Assembly: GCA_050251195.1 (NCBI GenBank)
Contig: JBFWNG010000001.1
Span: 496,001-560,000, forward strand
Reading direction: 5' to 3'
Length of the DNA stretch: 64,000 bases
Origin: JBFWNG01 sp050251195
GTDB taxonomy: Bacteria; Bdellovibrionota_B; Oligoflexia; Oligoflexales; Oligoflexaceae
Part shown: positions 16,918 through 25,469 of the stretch, piece after piece
How positions within the stretch are numbered: position 1 is the first letter of the stretch
How the letters are laid out: each line of letters opens with the position of its first letter
Notes under the pieces: generated by a model
What the model saw: the letters and a program-made list of their open reading frames with translations, nothing else
Told to the model about the DNA's origin: nothing
Databases searched by the model: none
Program-made: the position numbers and the translations under genes

Positions 16918-18108
16918 CTATCGGGTTTGTAAATTTTCAAAAATACCCGCGGCTCCCATTCCCGTTCCTATACACATGGAAACGATGCCGTACTTCTGTT
17001 TGTCTCGTTTCATGCCGGCAAGAAGGGTGGCGGTAAGTTTCGCTCCGGTCGCGCCGAGGGGGTGGCCTAGCGCTATCGCGCCGCCCGTTGGATTCACAAT
17101 CTCCGGATTGAGGTCCAAAGACCGGAGAACGGCGAGGGCTTGGGCGGCAAAAGCTTCATTAAGTTCGACTCGCTGAATGTCCTTCAGCGTGAGGTTGGCT
17201 TTCTTCAGCGCCTTCTGAATGGCGGTAATGGGTCCGATTCCCATGACGCGAGGCTCGACGCCGGATACTGCGAATCCCACAAAACGACCGATGGGTTCTA
17301 ATTTGTGACGCTTCAAGAAGCTTTCGGATACAAGAAGGCACATGGCGGCGCCGTCTGACATTTGAGAGGTGTTGCCAGCGGTGACGCTTCCGCCCGTGCG
17401 AAAAGCCGCGGGCAGTTTTGCTAGGGCCTCCACGCTTGTGTCAGCGCGCGGTCCTTCATCTTCTTTAAAAAGCGTTTCGCTCGCGGCAACAGCGCCTTTG
17501 GGGTCGAAAGCGCGGCGAACAACGTTCACAGGGGCAATTTCTTCATTGAACCAGCCCTTTTTCTGCGCTTCGATGGCTTTCCTGTGTGAATGATAAGCAA
17601 ACTGGTCTTGGTCTTCGCGGCTGATCTTGTACTCCGTCGCGACATTTTCAGCGGTGAGTCCCATGCCCAGATAATAATCGGCGTGGCCGCCCTCCATGAT
17701 CTCACGGCTGACGACGACTTTATTGCCCATCATGGGAACCAAGGACATGGATTCGCTTCCGCCTGCCAAAATGCAGTCCGCACCGCCCGCCATGATTTGA
17801 TGGGCGCCCATAGCAATCGTTTGAAGACCCGAACTGCAAAATCTGTTCACGGTGACCCCGGGGACCGTGACCGGTAGCCCGGCCAAGAGCACCGCAAAGC
17901 GGGCCATGTTCATGCCTTGCTCGGCCTCGGGCATCGCGCACCCGACAATGGTGTCTTCGATGAGCGAAGGATCGAGGCCAGGAACTTTCTGCAAGAGCGC
18001 GCGTATGATTTCGGCGCAAAGCTCGTCAGGTCGCTTATGGGTAAGGGCTCCTCGCAGCGCTTTGCCAACTGGACTGCGGACTGCGCCTACAACGTAAACT
18101 TGTTCCAT
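16918..18108 (-). CDS. fadA: Acetyl-CoA acyltransferase (3-ketoacyl-CoA thiolase)
   Basis: This 396-residue thiolase has all catalytic residues in canonical positions: nucleophile Cys91 in NRFCSSGLQ, His349 in [15 protein letters not shown], Cys379 in CIGTGMG, and NEAFAAQ. It performs the last step of beta-oxidation, cleaving 3-ketoacyl-CoA with CoA to acetyl-CoA and a shortened acyl-CoA. It lies 16 bp behind the FadN-like gene, with GAGGTG before the ATG, so both beta-oxidation enzymes are co-transcribed. Acetoacetyl-CoA thiolase activity is possible, but the partner gene favours fatty-acid degradation. Confidence 0.92.
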   Translation of the reverse strand: MEQVYVVGAVRSPVGKALRGALTHKRPDELCAEIIRALLQKVPGLDPSLIEDTIVGCAMPEAEQGMNMARFAVLLAGLPVTVPGVTVNRFCSSGLQTIAMGAHQIMAGGADCILAGGSESMSLVPMMGNKVVVSREIMEGGHADYYLGMGLTAENVATEYKISREDQDQFAYHSHRKAIEAQKKGWFNEEIAPVNVVRRAFDPKGAVAASETLFKEDEGPRADTSVEALAKLPAAFRTGGSVTAGNTSQMSDGAAMCLLVSESFLKRHKLEPIGRFVGFAVSGVEPRVMGIGPITAIQKALKKANLTLKDIQRVELNEAFAAQALAVLRSLDLNPEIVNPTGGAIALGHPLGATGAKLTATLLAGMKRDKQKYGIVSMCIGTGMGAAGIFENLQTR

Positions 18109-18124
18109 AGTGTCACCTCGGTTT

Positions 18125-20551
18125 TTAATTGCGTAAAGGTTTGCCGGTTTTCAACATGTGTAAGATTCTGTCTTGGGTCTTCTTCTGATGGCAGAGCTCG
18201 ACGAAGAGATCTCGTTCCAACTGCAGAAGATAGGCCTCTGTGACAAGCTGCCCCGAATCGACCGGACCACCGCAAAGGATCGTCGCGATTTTCTCGCCGA
18301 TAAAGGCGTCGTATTCCGAGATAAGGCGGCTCTGCACCATGTTGTACAGAATCATTTTGAAGGTTTGAATTCCCGGGTCGCCAACGACCTGAATGCGCGT
18401 TTCCGCCGATCTTGGTTCGTAACCGACTTCGAGAATATTGAGCAGTCGCAGCTTGCCTCGGTGAACGAGGTGGTCTTTAGAGAGTGTGACAGTGGCGGTA
18501 TTCGGCAGCAAACCCATCTCGACGGCTTCATACCCGGATGTCGAAACTTTTGCCATTCCTATCAGGAAGAAAGCCTTTTGAAGGAACGGCATCGGATCAG
18601 CTTTTTCGCCCATTGCAGCGTAGTTGTACGCTCGGATCGCCAATTCTTTAGTGCCCCCGCCGGCAGGTAGGAGTCCAACGCCAATTTCCACGAGACCGGC
18701 GTAGGTTTCTCCGGCAACAATCTGCCGCGACGTATGCATGGCGAATTCGCAGCCTCCGCCGAGCACAAGATCATGCGCGCAAGCAACAGTTGGAAACGGC
18801 GCGAATTTTACCGCTTGCGTCAATCCTTGGAAGTTCTTCAACATCGATTCGATGGAATTCCAGTCCGATTTTTCGATAAACGACGTGATCTCTTTAAGGT
18901 CGGCTCCGGCGGAGAAGGCCGAGTCATTTTCGTTAGCGATAAGCATACCGTCAAAGTTTTTCGCGACGTGATCGACTGCCTTAAATCCAAAATTGAGAAT
19001 CTCCGTATTGACGGCATTCATTTTGGAGTGGAACGTTAAGCAGGCGACGCCGTCTCCAATATCCACAAGGCTAACGCTTGGGGTTGAGAGCACGACGCGC
19101 TTGTCGTCCTTGTTTTGAAATTTGGGCAAATGATAAACATGAGGCTGGCGATCAATTTTTGCAGCCTGCTTGGCGTTCGCATCCCACTGCTGTTCTGGAC
19201 CACGCGCTTGCCATTCGATGGAATTAGGATTGGGCTTATAAAACTGCAACCCTTTTTGGCACCAGGACGGAACTTTGACGCCTTCGGCTTGCATGCGGGC
19301 CAAAATCTTGTCAAATCCGACGCCTTGCCAGGTTTCGAACGGACCCGTTTGCCAATTGAAGCCCCATTTCATAGCAGAATCGAGGGCGAGAGTTTGACCG
19401 TTGGCTATGTTGGATAAGAGCAAGCTGGAATAGGAAAAGAGGTCTTTGAAGCAAGCCCACATGAACTTGGCGATCTGGTTGTCCTCAGCGAAGATATTTT
19501 CCAGGCGAGTAAAAAGGTTCCTTTCGCGTTCGTGCTTCTCGATGAAGGCGGTCGCTGTGACGTTAAGAGGCTCGTAGCTTTCCGTTTTCGGTCGATAGGC
19601 TAGAATTTCGCTTTTGCCGTTGGGCAGCTTTTCTTTTTTGTACATGCCGACAGAGTTCGCCTTTTGTCCCAGATGCCCCTTCTTGATGAGAGTTTGGATC
19701 CAAGGGGGAATAGCGAACATCTCTCGGTAAGGATCATCCGGTACAAGTTCGTAGACATTACGGGCAACGTGCGCAAAAACGTCGATGCCGACAACGTCCA
19801 TTGTGCGGAAGGTCGCGGACTTGGCGCGTCCCATAAGCGGGCCGGTGAGTTCGTCAACGGTCTCGATATTTAGGTCGAATTCTTCCATGTGCTTGAGCAC
19901 GGATTGGATCGCAAAGACGCCGATGCGGTTGCCGACAAAGTTGATGGTGTCGTTTGCAAACACGATGCCTTTGCCGAGTGTTTCGCTAATCCACTGCGTA
20001 AGCCCGAGGACGATTTTCATGTCGACCATGTCGTGCGGGATAATCTCGACGAGCTTCATATAGCGGGGCGGATTAAAAAAATGGACTCCGAAGAATTGCC
20101 GCGCGAAGTGCTCGTCGTCTTTGCAGATGGACTTTATGGAAAGACCCGAGGTGTTTGTCGTAATAGGAATGTCTTTACGCGCATGGGCCTTGATCAGCTT
20201 GACCATCTTTTCTTTGATCTTTGGATCTTCGACAACCGCTTCGATAACCCAATCGACCTCGGACAGTACGGAAATGTCGTCCTCGAAGTTCCCCGGTATG
20301 AGTCTGTCGAAAACCTTTTGATGCATGATGGGTGAAGGCTTAAGGGTTTTCAGCCCTTCCAGCGCAAGAATCGCCCGGGCCGAACGAATGTTCTTACCGA
20401 CGATTTTTGCTTGTTTAGGATCTTTTGGTGGTTCTTGTGACGGCAGGTCTAGGAGGTGCGTTTTGATTCCCGCGGCTGCGAGGAGAGCGGCAATCTGTGA
20501 TCCCATAACCCCTGATCCCAGTACCGCCGCCTTGCGCATTTTCAACTTCAT
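18125..20551 (-). CDS. fadN: 3-hydroxyacyl-CoA dehydrogenase / enoyl-CoA hydratase (FadN-type)
   Basis: This 808-residue protein has the dehydrogenase first and the hydratase last, the order of Bacillus FadN rather than E. coli FadB. The NAD-binding loop GSGVMGSQIA is at residues 12-21. The dehydrogenase signature region includes FFGVHFFNPPRYMKLVEI. The C-terminal crotonase domain has an oxyanion region SAFSAGADLKEI and the run GGGCEFAMHTSRQI. It converts enoyl-CoA to 3-ketoacyl-CoA. It begins with GAGGAG that overlaps the end of the transketolase gene (3 bp spacing) and is followed by fadA. Confidence 0.9.
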   Translation of the reverse strand: MKLKMRKAAVLGSGVMGSQIAALLAAAGIKTHLLDLPSQEPPKDPKQAKIVGKNIRSARAILALEGLKTLKPSPIMHQKVFDRLIPGNFEDDISVLSEVDWVIEAVVEDPKIKEKMVKLIKAHARKDIPITTNTSGLSIKSICKDDEHFARQFFGVHFFNPPRYMKLVEIIPHDMVDMKIVLGLTQWISETLGKGIVFANDTINFVGNRIGVFAIQSVLKHMEEFDLNIETVDELTGPLMGRAKSATFRTMDVVGIDVFAHVARNVYELVPDDPYREMFAIPPWIQTLIKKGHLGQKANSVGMYKKEKLPNGKSEILAYRPKTESYEPLNVTATAFIEKHERERNLFTRLENIFAEDNQIAKFMWACFKDLFSYSSLLLSNIANGQTLALDSAMKWGFNWQTGPFETWQGVGFDKILARMQAEGVKVPSWCQKGLQFYKPNPNSIEWQARGPEQQWDANAKQAAKIDRQPHVYHLPKFQNKDDKRVVLSTPSVSLVDIGDGVACLTFHSKMNAVNTEILNFGFKAVDHVAKNFDGMLIANENDSAFSAGADLKEITSFIEKSDWNSIESMLKNFQGLTQAVKFAPFPTVACAHDLVLGGGCEFAMHTSRQIVAGETYAGLVEIGVGLLPAGGGTKELAIRAYNYAAMGEKADPMPFLQKAFFLIGMAKVSTSGYEAVEMGLLPNTATVTLSKDHLVHRGKLRLLNILEVGYEPRSAETRIQVVGDPGIQTFKMILYNMVQSRLISEYDAFIGEKIATILCGGPVDSGQLVTEAYLLQLERDLFVELCHQKKTQDRILHMLKTGKPLRN

Positions 20552-20554
20552 GGG

Positions 20555-22522
20555 TCACTCCTCAAAATTGTGACTCCTTATTCTCTCAAGGACTGACTCA
20601 ACAGTAAACCCATATTCTTTTTCGAGATCTTGATAAGCTGCGCTGTGACCAAAATGATCAAGACCGATATTGAGACCGCCACCCTTCGTGTATTTTTGCC
20701 ATCCCCAGGTTACGCCAGCCTCGATCGAAATACGTTTTTTGCACCGCGGGGGAATAACCTTCGATTTATAAGATTCCGGCTGCTCGTCAAAAAGCTCAAT
20801 GCAAGGCATGCTGACGACTTGAACTTTGGGGCCAAGCTTCTGCGCAACCTTGAGGGCCAACGAAACCTCGCTGCCTGTCGCTAGTATGACATAATCCGGA
20901 TTCTCACATTCGATCACCGCATAGGCCCCTTTCTTCGCCTTGGCGACAGCTGTCTTGTCGACGGGAAGTATAGGCAGCTTTTGTCGGCTCAAGCACATGG
21001 CGGTAGGAGCTTGTATTTGAAGAGCCATTTCAAAACAGGCCTGGGTTTCGTAAGCGTCGGCCGGGCGCATCACATAGAGATCGGGGATGAGTCTGAGAGA
21101 CATCACATGTTCGACCGGCTGGTGCGTCGGGCCGTCTTCTCCGAGATAGAACGAGTCATGGGTAAATTCGTAAAGAACGCGAACCTTCTGGATGGCGCTC
21201 ATTCGTATGCCGTTGCGGGCATAATCCGAGAAGGTTAAGAATGTGCCGCCGAACGGTGTGAGGCCGCCAAAAAGCGCGATTCCGTTGCAAATGGCCGCCA
21301 TGGGAAACTCCCGCACGCCGAAGACAATGTTGCGACCGCTTCTGTTTTCTTTCGAAAAATCTTTGACGAGTGCAGCAAAATCTTCCGTCATGTTGGACGG
21401 CTCTAGGTCGGCGCTGCCGCCCACGAGGCCCGGAACATGGGGCGCCCAATGCGTCAGCAATTCGCCAAACGCGTTGCGCGTTGCAAGTTGTTTGCTGGGG
21501 TCCCACTGCAACTGCGGAAGATTTAGATCTTTGCCGTTGCTGAAGTATTGGCCGAAGGCAGTTCTAAATTTGGGATCCTTCTCAAGCTTGTTTTCAAGGG
21601 TCTTTTGCCATTCCTTGGCTTCTTTTTCGCGAACGCCAAAGTTGCGGCGAAATTGCGTAAGAGCGTCCTGTGACAAATAAAACGCCGTATCAGGCAGGCC
21701 CAGCTTTTTGCGCGTCTGAACCCTTTCGTCCTTAGGTAACGGCGCGCCGTGAGTTTTGGCGCTCCCTTCCATCGAGTAAACTCCCTTACCGATCGTCGTA
21801 TTGCCGATGATCAACAGCGGCTTTTTTCGCGACTTTAGGTCCACGGCTTTGTCGAGTGTCTTACGCAAGGCGTTATGGTCGTGACCGTCGATTTCGATAA
21901 CGTCCCAGTGGAAACCTTCGAAGATTTTTTGCACGTCGTCGGACTGCGCGCGAGCGACGTCGCCCGAGATCTGAATGCGATTTGAGTCAAAAAACCAAAC
22001 CAGGTTGTTCAGGCCCAGGTGACCAGCGAGTGAAGCAGCTCCGAGAGTGACGTCCTCTTGAATGCAACCGTCCCCCAACACCGCCCAAATTCTTTGGTTA
22101 AATAGGGATGGATCAAGTTTCGCTCCTAAATGCGTTGCCGCCAGAGCCATTCCCACCGACATGCTTGCGCCTTGTCCAAGCGGACCCGTGGTACATTCGA
22201 CGCCGGGCGTCATAAAGTTTTCGGGGTGGCCGGGCGTTCTTGATCCGAGCTGGCGGAATTTTTTAATGTCGTCGAGATTGATGAAACCTTGTCCCAATAA
22301 CATGGTGTAAAGAAGCATGGAGCTATGGCCGGCGCTCAACACGAAGCGGTCACGTCCCATCCAATCTGGATCGGTTGGATCAAATCGCAGATATTCTGTA
22401 AACAGAAGATAGGTGAAGTCCATGCTGGACATGGGGCCGCCGGGGTGGCCGCTGGCAGCCGCGTCAACGGCGTCTATGATAAGACCTTTAAACACGTTAA
22501 TGGTCTGCTGATCATTCATCAT
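20555..22522 (-). CDS. tkt: Transketolase
   Basis: This 655-residue protein is a full-length transketolase. It begins IIDAVDAAASGHPGGPMS, has GHSSMLLY, a thiamine-diphosphate-binding region GDGCIQEDVTLGAASLAGHL, the FGVREFPMAAICNG segment, GEDGPTHQP and a C-terminal ATGSEVSLAL. It exchanges two-carbon ketol units in the non-oxidative pentose phosphate pathway with thiamine diphosphate and a divalent metal. It is the first gene of a run tkt - fadN - fadA with minimal spacing, an unusual partner for beta-oxidation genes. A second ATG directly follows the first, so the start may be 22519. Confidence 0.95.
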   Translation of the reverse strand: MMNDQQTINVFKGLIIDAVDAAASGHPGGPMSSMDFTYLLFTEYLRFDPTDPDWMGRDRFVLSAGHSSMLLYTMLLGQGFINLDDIKKFRQLGSRTPGHPENFMTPGVECTTGPLGQGASMSVGMALAATHLGAKLDPSLFNQRIWAVLGDGCIQEDVTLGAASLAGHLGLNNLVWFFDSNRIQISGDVARAQSDDVQKIFEGFHWDVIEIDGHDHNALRKTLDKAVDLKSRKKPLLIIGNTTIGKGVYSMEGSAKTHGAPLPKDERVQTRKKLGLPDTAFYLSQDALTQFRRNFGVREKEAKEWQKTLENKLEKDPKFRTAFGQYFSNGKDLNLPQLQWDPSKQLATRNAFGELLTHWAPHVPGLVGGSADLEPSNMTEDFAALVKDFSKENRSGRNIVFGVREFPMAAICNGIALFGGLTPFGGTFLTFSDYARNGIRMSAIQKVRVLYEFTHDSFYLGEDGPTHQPVEHVMSLRLIPDLYVMRPADAYETQACFEMALQIQAPTAMCLSRQKLPILPVDKTAVAKAKKGAYAVIECENPDYVILATGSEVSLALKVAQKLGPKVQVVSMPCIELFDEQPESYKSKVIPPRCKKRISIEAGVTWGWQKYTKGGGLNIGLDHFGHSAAYQDLEKEYGFTVESVLERIRSHNFEE

Positions 22523-22579
22523 TCAAGTACCTCTTTTTGCTACGATAACGACTGCGGGAGTATATCGGTAACAATGAGC

Positions 22580-23689
22580 TTAAAAAAGGTCTTTCTCTTC
22601 CGGCAGATCTTTTTCTGGGGGAATAACCGACAACGAAACATTTAAGTTCATGAAGCCCTTTGTCCGGCGGTAAATTTTGAGTCGAATTTGGTCGGACGGC
22701 GATTTGTTGTGGACTTTTCTCTGTAACATATTTAGATCGCTAACTTTTTCGTCGTTTACCGCCATGATGAGATCGCCGATTTTGATGCCGCTCTTGTGCG
22801 CGGGGCCGCCAACGACGAGGTTGTCGACAATAACTCCGTACACGCCCGACGGATCATATTCGTCTGAAATTTCGTCTTGCGAGATAATGTTTTTGCCGAC
22901 GATACCAAGCCACGGCCGATTTACTTTGCCGTGCTTCTTAAGATCGCTGAAGACGTCTTTGACAATATTGATAGGAATTGCAAACCCGATTCCAGAGCCT
23001 TCCCGACTTACCGCGGTATTAATTCCGATAACTCTACCGCGCACATCGATAAGCGGCCCGCCCGAGTTGCCTGGATGAATAGTAGCGTCTGTTTGCAAAA
23101 ACGAGTCGTAAGGTCCTGTGCCGAGGACCCGGCCTTTTGCGGAGATGATGCCGCTCGTGACCGTGTGAGCAAAACCAAATGGGTTGCCTATCGCAAGCAC
23201 GATGTCGCCAACTCGGAGCGCGTCGCTGTCGCCAAACTCCAAAGCTTCGAGATCGGCAGATGCCGGAATCTTGAGGAGCGCGAGGTCAGTCTTTCTGTCG
23301 GCGCCGATAACCTTTGCTCGAACTTTTTTCTTCTTGTCGACAAAAAGGATATCGATAATGTTCGCGCCTTGAATGACGTGATTGTTCGTCAAAATGAATC
23401 CGCTCTTATCCGCGATAACGCCTGTCCCCAAGGAATGGTTTGCGCGTGCAGCCGGGTTGCCCCCTTGAAGGAAGAATTCATAAGGATCCATGAATCCGTC
23501 TTGCCGTTTGATAAATTGTGTTGTCCGAATGTTCACAACACCTGGAAGAGCCTTTTCGGCGACGTCAGCGAAACTTTGATAGATCTTCGCCTCAGCGTTG
23601 GCTGCGATGAGAACAGCTCCAAACACCAAAGAAGACAAACGAGAGAAGCAAGGCCGGCTCATTTTACGCATATGACTAACCATAACCAA
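22580..23689 (-). CDS. HtrA/DegP-family trypsin-like serine protease with one PDZ domain
   Basis: This protein of up to 369 residues has a signal-like N-terminus (LSSLVFGAVLIAANAEA). The catalytic triad is His in LTNNHVIQG, Asp in DRKTDLALLKI and Ser in HPGNSGGPL. One PDZ domain follows (GVIVDNLVVGGPAHKSGIKI with GDLIMAVNDE), so it resembles DegS or single-PDZ HtrA rather than two-PDZ DegP. It should act in the periplasm in protein quality control or signalling. The precise start is unclear: ATGs at 23689, 23671 and 23662 all lack a strong ribosome site. It is 57 bp upstream of tkt in the same direction. Confidence 0.9.
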   Translation of the reverse strand: MVMVSHMRKMSRPCFSRLSSLVFGAVLIAANAEAKIYQSFADVAEKALPGVVNIRTTQFIKRQDGFMDPYEFFLQGGNPAARANHSLGTGVIADKSGFILTNNHVIQGANIIDILFVDKKKKVRAKVIGADRKTDLALLKIPASADLEALEFGDSDALRVGDIVLAIGNPFGFAHTVTSGIISAKGRVLGTGPYDSFLQTDATIHPGNSGGPLIDVRGRVIGINTAVSREGSGIGFAIPINIVKDVFSDLKKHGKVNRPWLGIVGKNIISQDEISDEYDPSGVYGVIVDNLVVGGPAHKSGIKIGDLIMAVNDEKVSDLNMLQRKVHNKSPSDQIRLKIYRRTKGFMNLNVSLSVIPPEKDLPEEKDLF

Positions 23690-23803
23690 GTGATTGATAG
23701 GATTGTTGTTCCCTATAATACAAAGGACGAGGAAATAGGGCTAGATGGAAATTGCGATTGTCAACGAACTGCGGCCTCATCCACGCCGCGCCTTCCGTCC
23801 TTC

Positions 23804-23918
23804 CGCGCCTCCATCCTTCCGCGTCTCCGCGTTAAAAGAGGTTTATGAGTAGGATAGGCATAGGATTGTACCCGTGTTTACTCAATTTAACGCGGAGACG
23901 CGGAAGGATGGAGGCGCG
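23804..23918. repeat. GC-rich inverted repeat with perfect 33-bp arms
   Basis: Arms 23804-23836 and 23886-23918 are exact reverse complements of each other over 33 bases (right arm begins TTTAACGCGGAGACGCGG), separated by 49 bases. The element lies between htrA and ispA, which read away from and toward it on the minus strand. Related arms occur at 16436-16477 and at 39411-39445 with 39552-39586. Confidence 0.85.
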
Positions 23919-23945
23919 AAAAGAAGAGAGCAGAGGCATGGCACG

Positions 23946-24863
23946 TTACTTCATTCGTTCCATCAACTGCTTTACAAACGCCGCCATGACCGGCGTAAAA
24001 GGATTTTCCTTCTCCAGGGAAGCGAGTGCATTCTCAGCTAGCGAGCGAACCTTTTTCTCGGCATCCTCCGCAGACAACAAGGTTCCGAAAGTCGTCTTGT
24101 TCTGCGCCGCATCCTTGCCCGCGGATTTTCCCGTTTGCGTTGTTCTATCGAGAAGGTCGTCTTGGATCTGAAAACAAAGACCCAAATTCCTGCCGAACGC
24201 TGAAGCGGTCTCTATTTGTTTTTCGCGGGCACCCGCGGAAATTGCGCCCAACACGCAACTTGCTTCGATAAGCTTTCCCGTTTTGTAGTGATGGATGCGC
24301 TCGACTTCATCGACGCCATTTTTATCGTTGCTGTTGGACATATCCCAATCCTGTCCTTGCACCATTCCGTCGCTGCCGATCGCTGTGCTCAAGACCTGAA
24401 CCATCGCGACAATGTTTTTTGCGTTTATGTGAGGACTATAAGTTTTTTTGGCAAGAATCCCAAATGCGTCGGACAGTAAAGCGTCACCGGTGAGAACAGC
24501 GGTGTGCTCGTCATACTGAATATGAACAGTGGGACGTCCTCTGCGGAGATTGTCGTCGTCCATACAAGGAAGATCGTCATGGACAAGACTGTATGTGTGC
24601 ACAAATTCCACGGCCGTGGCGAGAGGGAAAGCGTCTGTCAATTTGCCGCTACAGAATTGATTCCACAAAAGAACGAGAAGCGGACGTACTCTTTTGCCCT
24701 CTCCGGCAAGCGCATAGCGACATGCGCTATGCAAGCGAGTTTCAGTTGGATATTGCTCAGCAATGATTTCGTTCCAATTCTTGTTGAATGCGTCTTTGAG
24801 ATTTTGAAGGTGGTGTAGGTCTTTGGTGCTCACGTGCGGCCCAGTTTTGTTGATGTGCAACAA
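23946..24863 (-). CDS. ispA: Polyprenyl diphosphate synthase (farnesyl/geranyl type)
   Basis: This protein of about 305 residues has both Asp-rich motifs of trans-prenyltransferases: the first, DDLPCMDDD, and the second, QIQDDLLD. It also has the N-terminal GEGKRVRPLLVL block. Length and the CHxxx-type first motif fit the IspA family, which builds farnesyl diphosphate from IPP and DMAPP for quinones and undecaprenyl lipids. The start is uncertain: TTG at 24863 or a GTG at 24830 (giving STKDLHHLQ). It is divergent from the HU gene. No dxs partner is nearby. Confidence 0.88.
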   Translation of the reverse strand: MLHINKTGPHVSTKDLHHLQNLKDAFNKNWNEIIAEQYPTETRLHSACRYALAGEGKRVRPLLVLLWNQFCSGKLTDAFPLATAVEFVHTYSLVHDDLPCMDDDNLRRGRPTVHIQYDEHTAVLTGDALLSDAFGILAKKTYSPHINAKNIVAMVQVLSTAIGSDGMVQGQDWDMSNSNDKNGVDEVERIHHYKTGKLIEASCVLGAISAGAREKQIETASAFGRNLGLCFQIQDDLLDRTTQTGKSAGKDAAQNKTTFGTLLSAEDAEKKVRSLAENALASLEKENPFTPVMAAFVKQLMERMK

Positions 24864-24982
24864 TAGATTTATTCGCGAAAAAATAAAATAAAAAAACAGG
24901 AAATGCTTGCCACATCACGGATTTCAGGTTAACAAATATATAGTACTTTTTTTCATTTGAAATTTTTTTGAAGGAGACTTGC

Positions 24983-25264
24983 ATGAACCGAGCTGAGTTA
25001 GTTGAAGAATTGGCTAACCAAACAAAGACGACGAAAGCGGAAAGCGATCGTTGGTTAACTGCGTTACTTACCACTATCGAAAAAAACATTAAGAAGAGCG
25101 AAGGCATCAAATTGGTTGGCTTCGGAACTTTTACTACTGCAAAAAGAAAAGCTCGCACCGGCCGCAACCCACAAACTGGAAAGACGATCAAGATTCCAGC
25201 GAGAACCGTTCCTGTGTTTAAGCCAGGTGCAGTTCTAAAAGATACTGTTGCGAAAGCAAAATAA
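24983..25264 (+). CDS. HU-family DNA-binding protein
   Basis: This 93-residue protein is a typical HU/IHF-like DNA-bending protein: MNRAELVEELA at the start, a central GFGTF turn, the DNA-gripping arm RKARTGRNPQTGK, and PVFKPGAVLKD at the end. ATG 24983 is chosen because AAGGAG (24971-24976) lies seven bases upstream. It acts as a small dimeric nucleoid protein. The gene is monocistronic, with a strong terminator 20 bp after the stop. The upstream 100 bases are very AT-rich. Confidence 0.95.
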   Translation: MNRAELVEELANQTKTTKAESDRWLTALLTTIEKNIKKSEGIKLVGFGTFTTAKRKARTGRNPQTGKTIKIPARTVPVFKPGAVLKDTVAKAK

Positions 25265-25284
25265 CGAATTTGATATTTCGTAAG

Positions 25285-25322
25285 AAATCCCCAAATGAGC
25301 TCTTGCCATTTGGGGATTTTTT
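25285..25322 (+). terminator. Rho-independent terminator of the HU gene
   Basis: A perfect 13-bp stem (AAATCCCCAAATG at 25285-25297 with its complement at 25307-25319), a nine-base loop and a T-run, starting 20 bp after the HU stop. Confidence 0.93.
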
Positions 25323-25469
25323 CAGATCGTCAAATATTCTCATGTAAAAGATGAGAGCGAGGCGCTCGAGCTCGTGCTGTGGATTTTTTTAATGCGGCAA
25401 AGCCGATAATCTGGTGGTACACTAGGACAATATTTTTCAGTCCTCGTGTTGTCGATAAGAGTGGGGTCA

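Noticed and set aside
18173..20335. Plus-strand open frames of 100-165 codons opposite fadN
   Set aside because: Antisense shadows of a full-length enzyme gene with all catalytic motifs.
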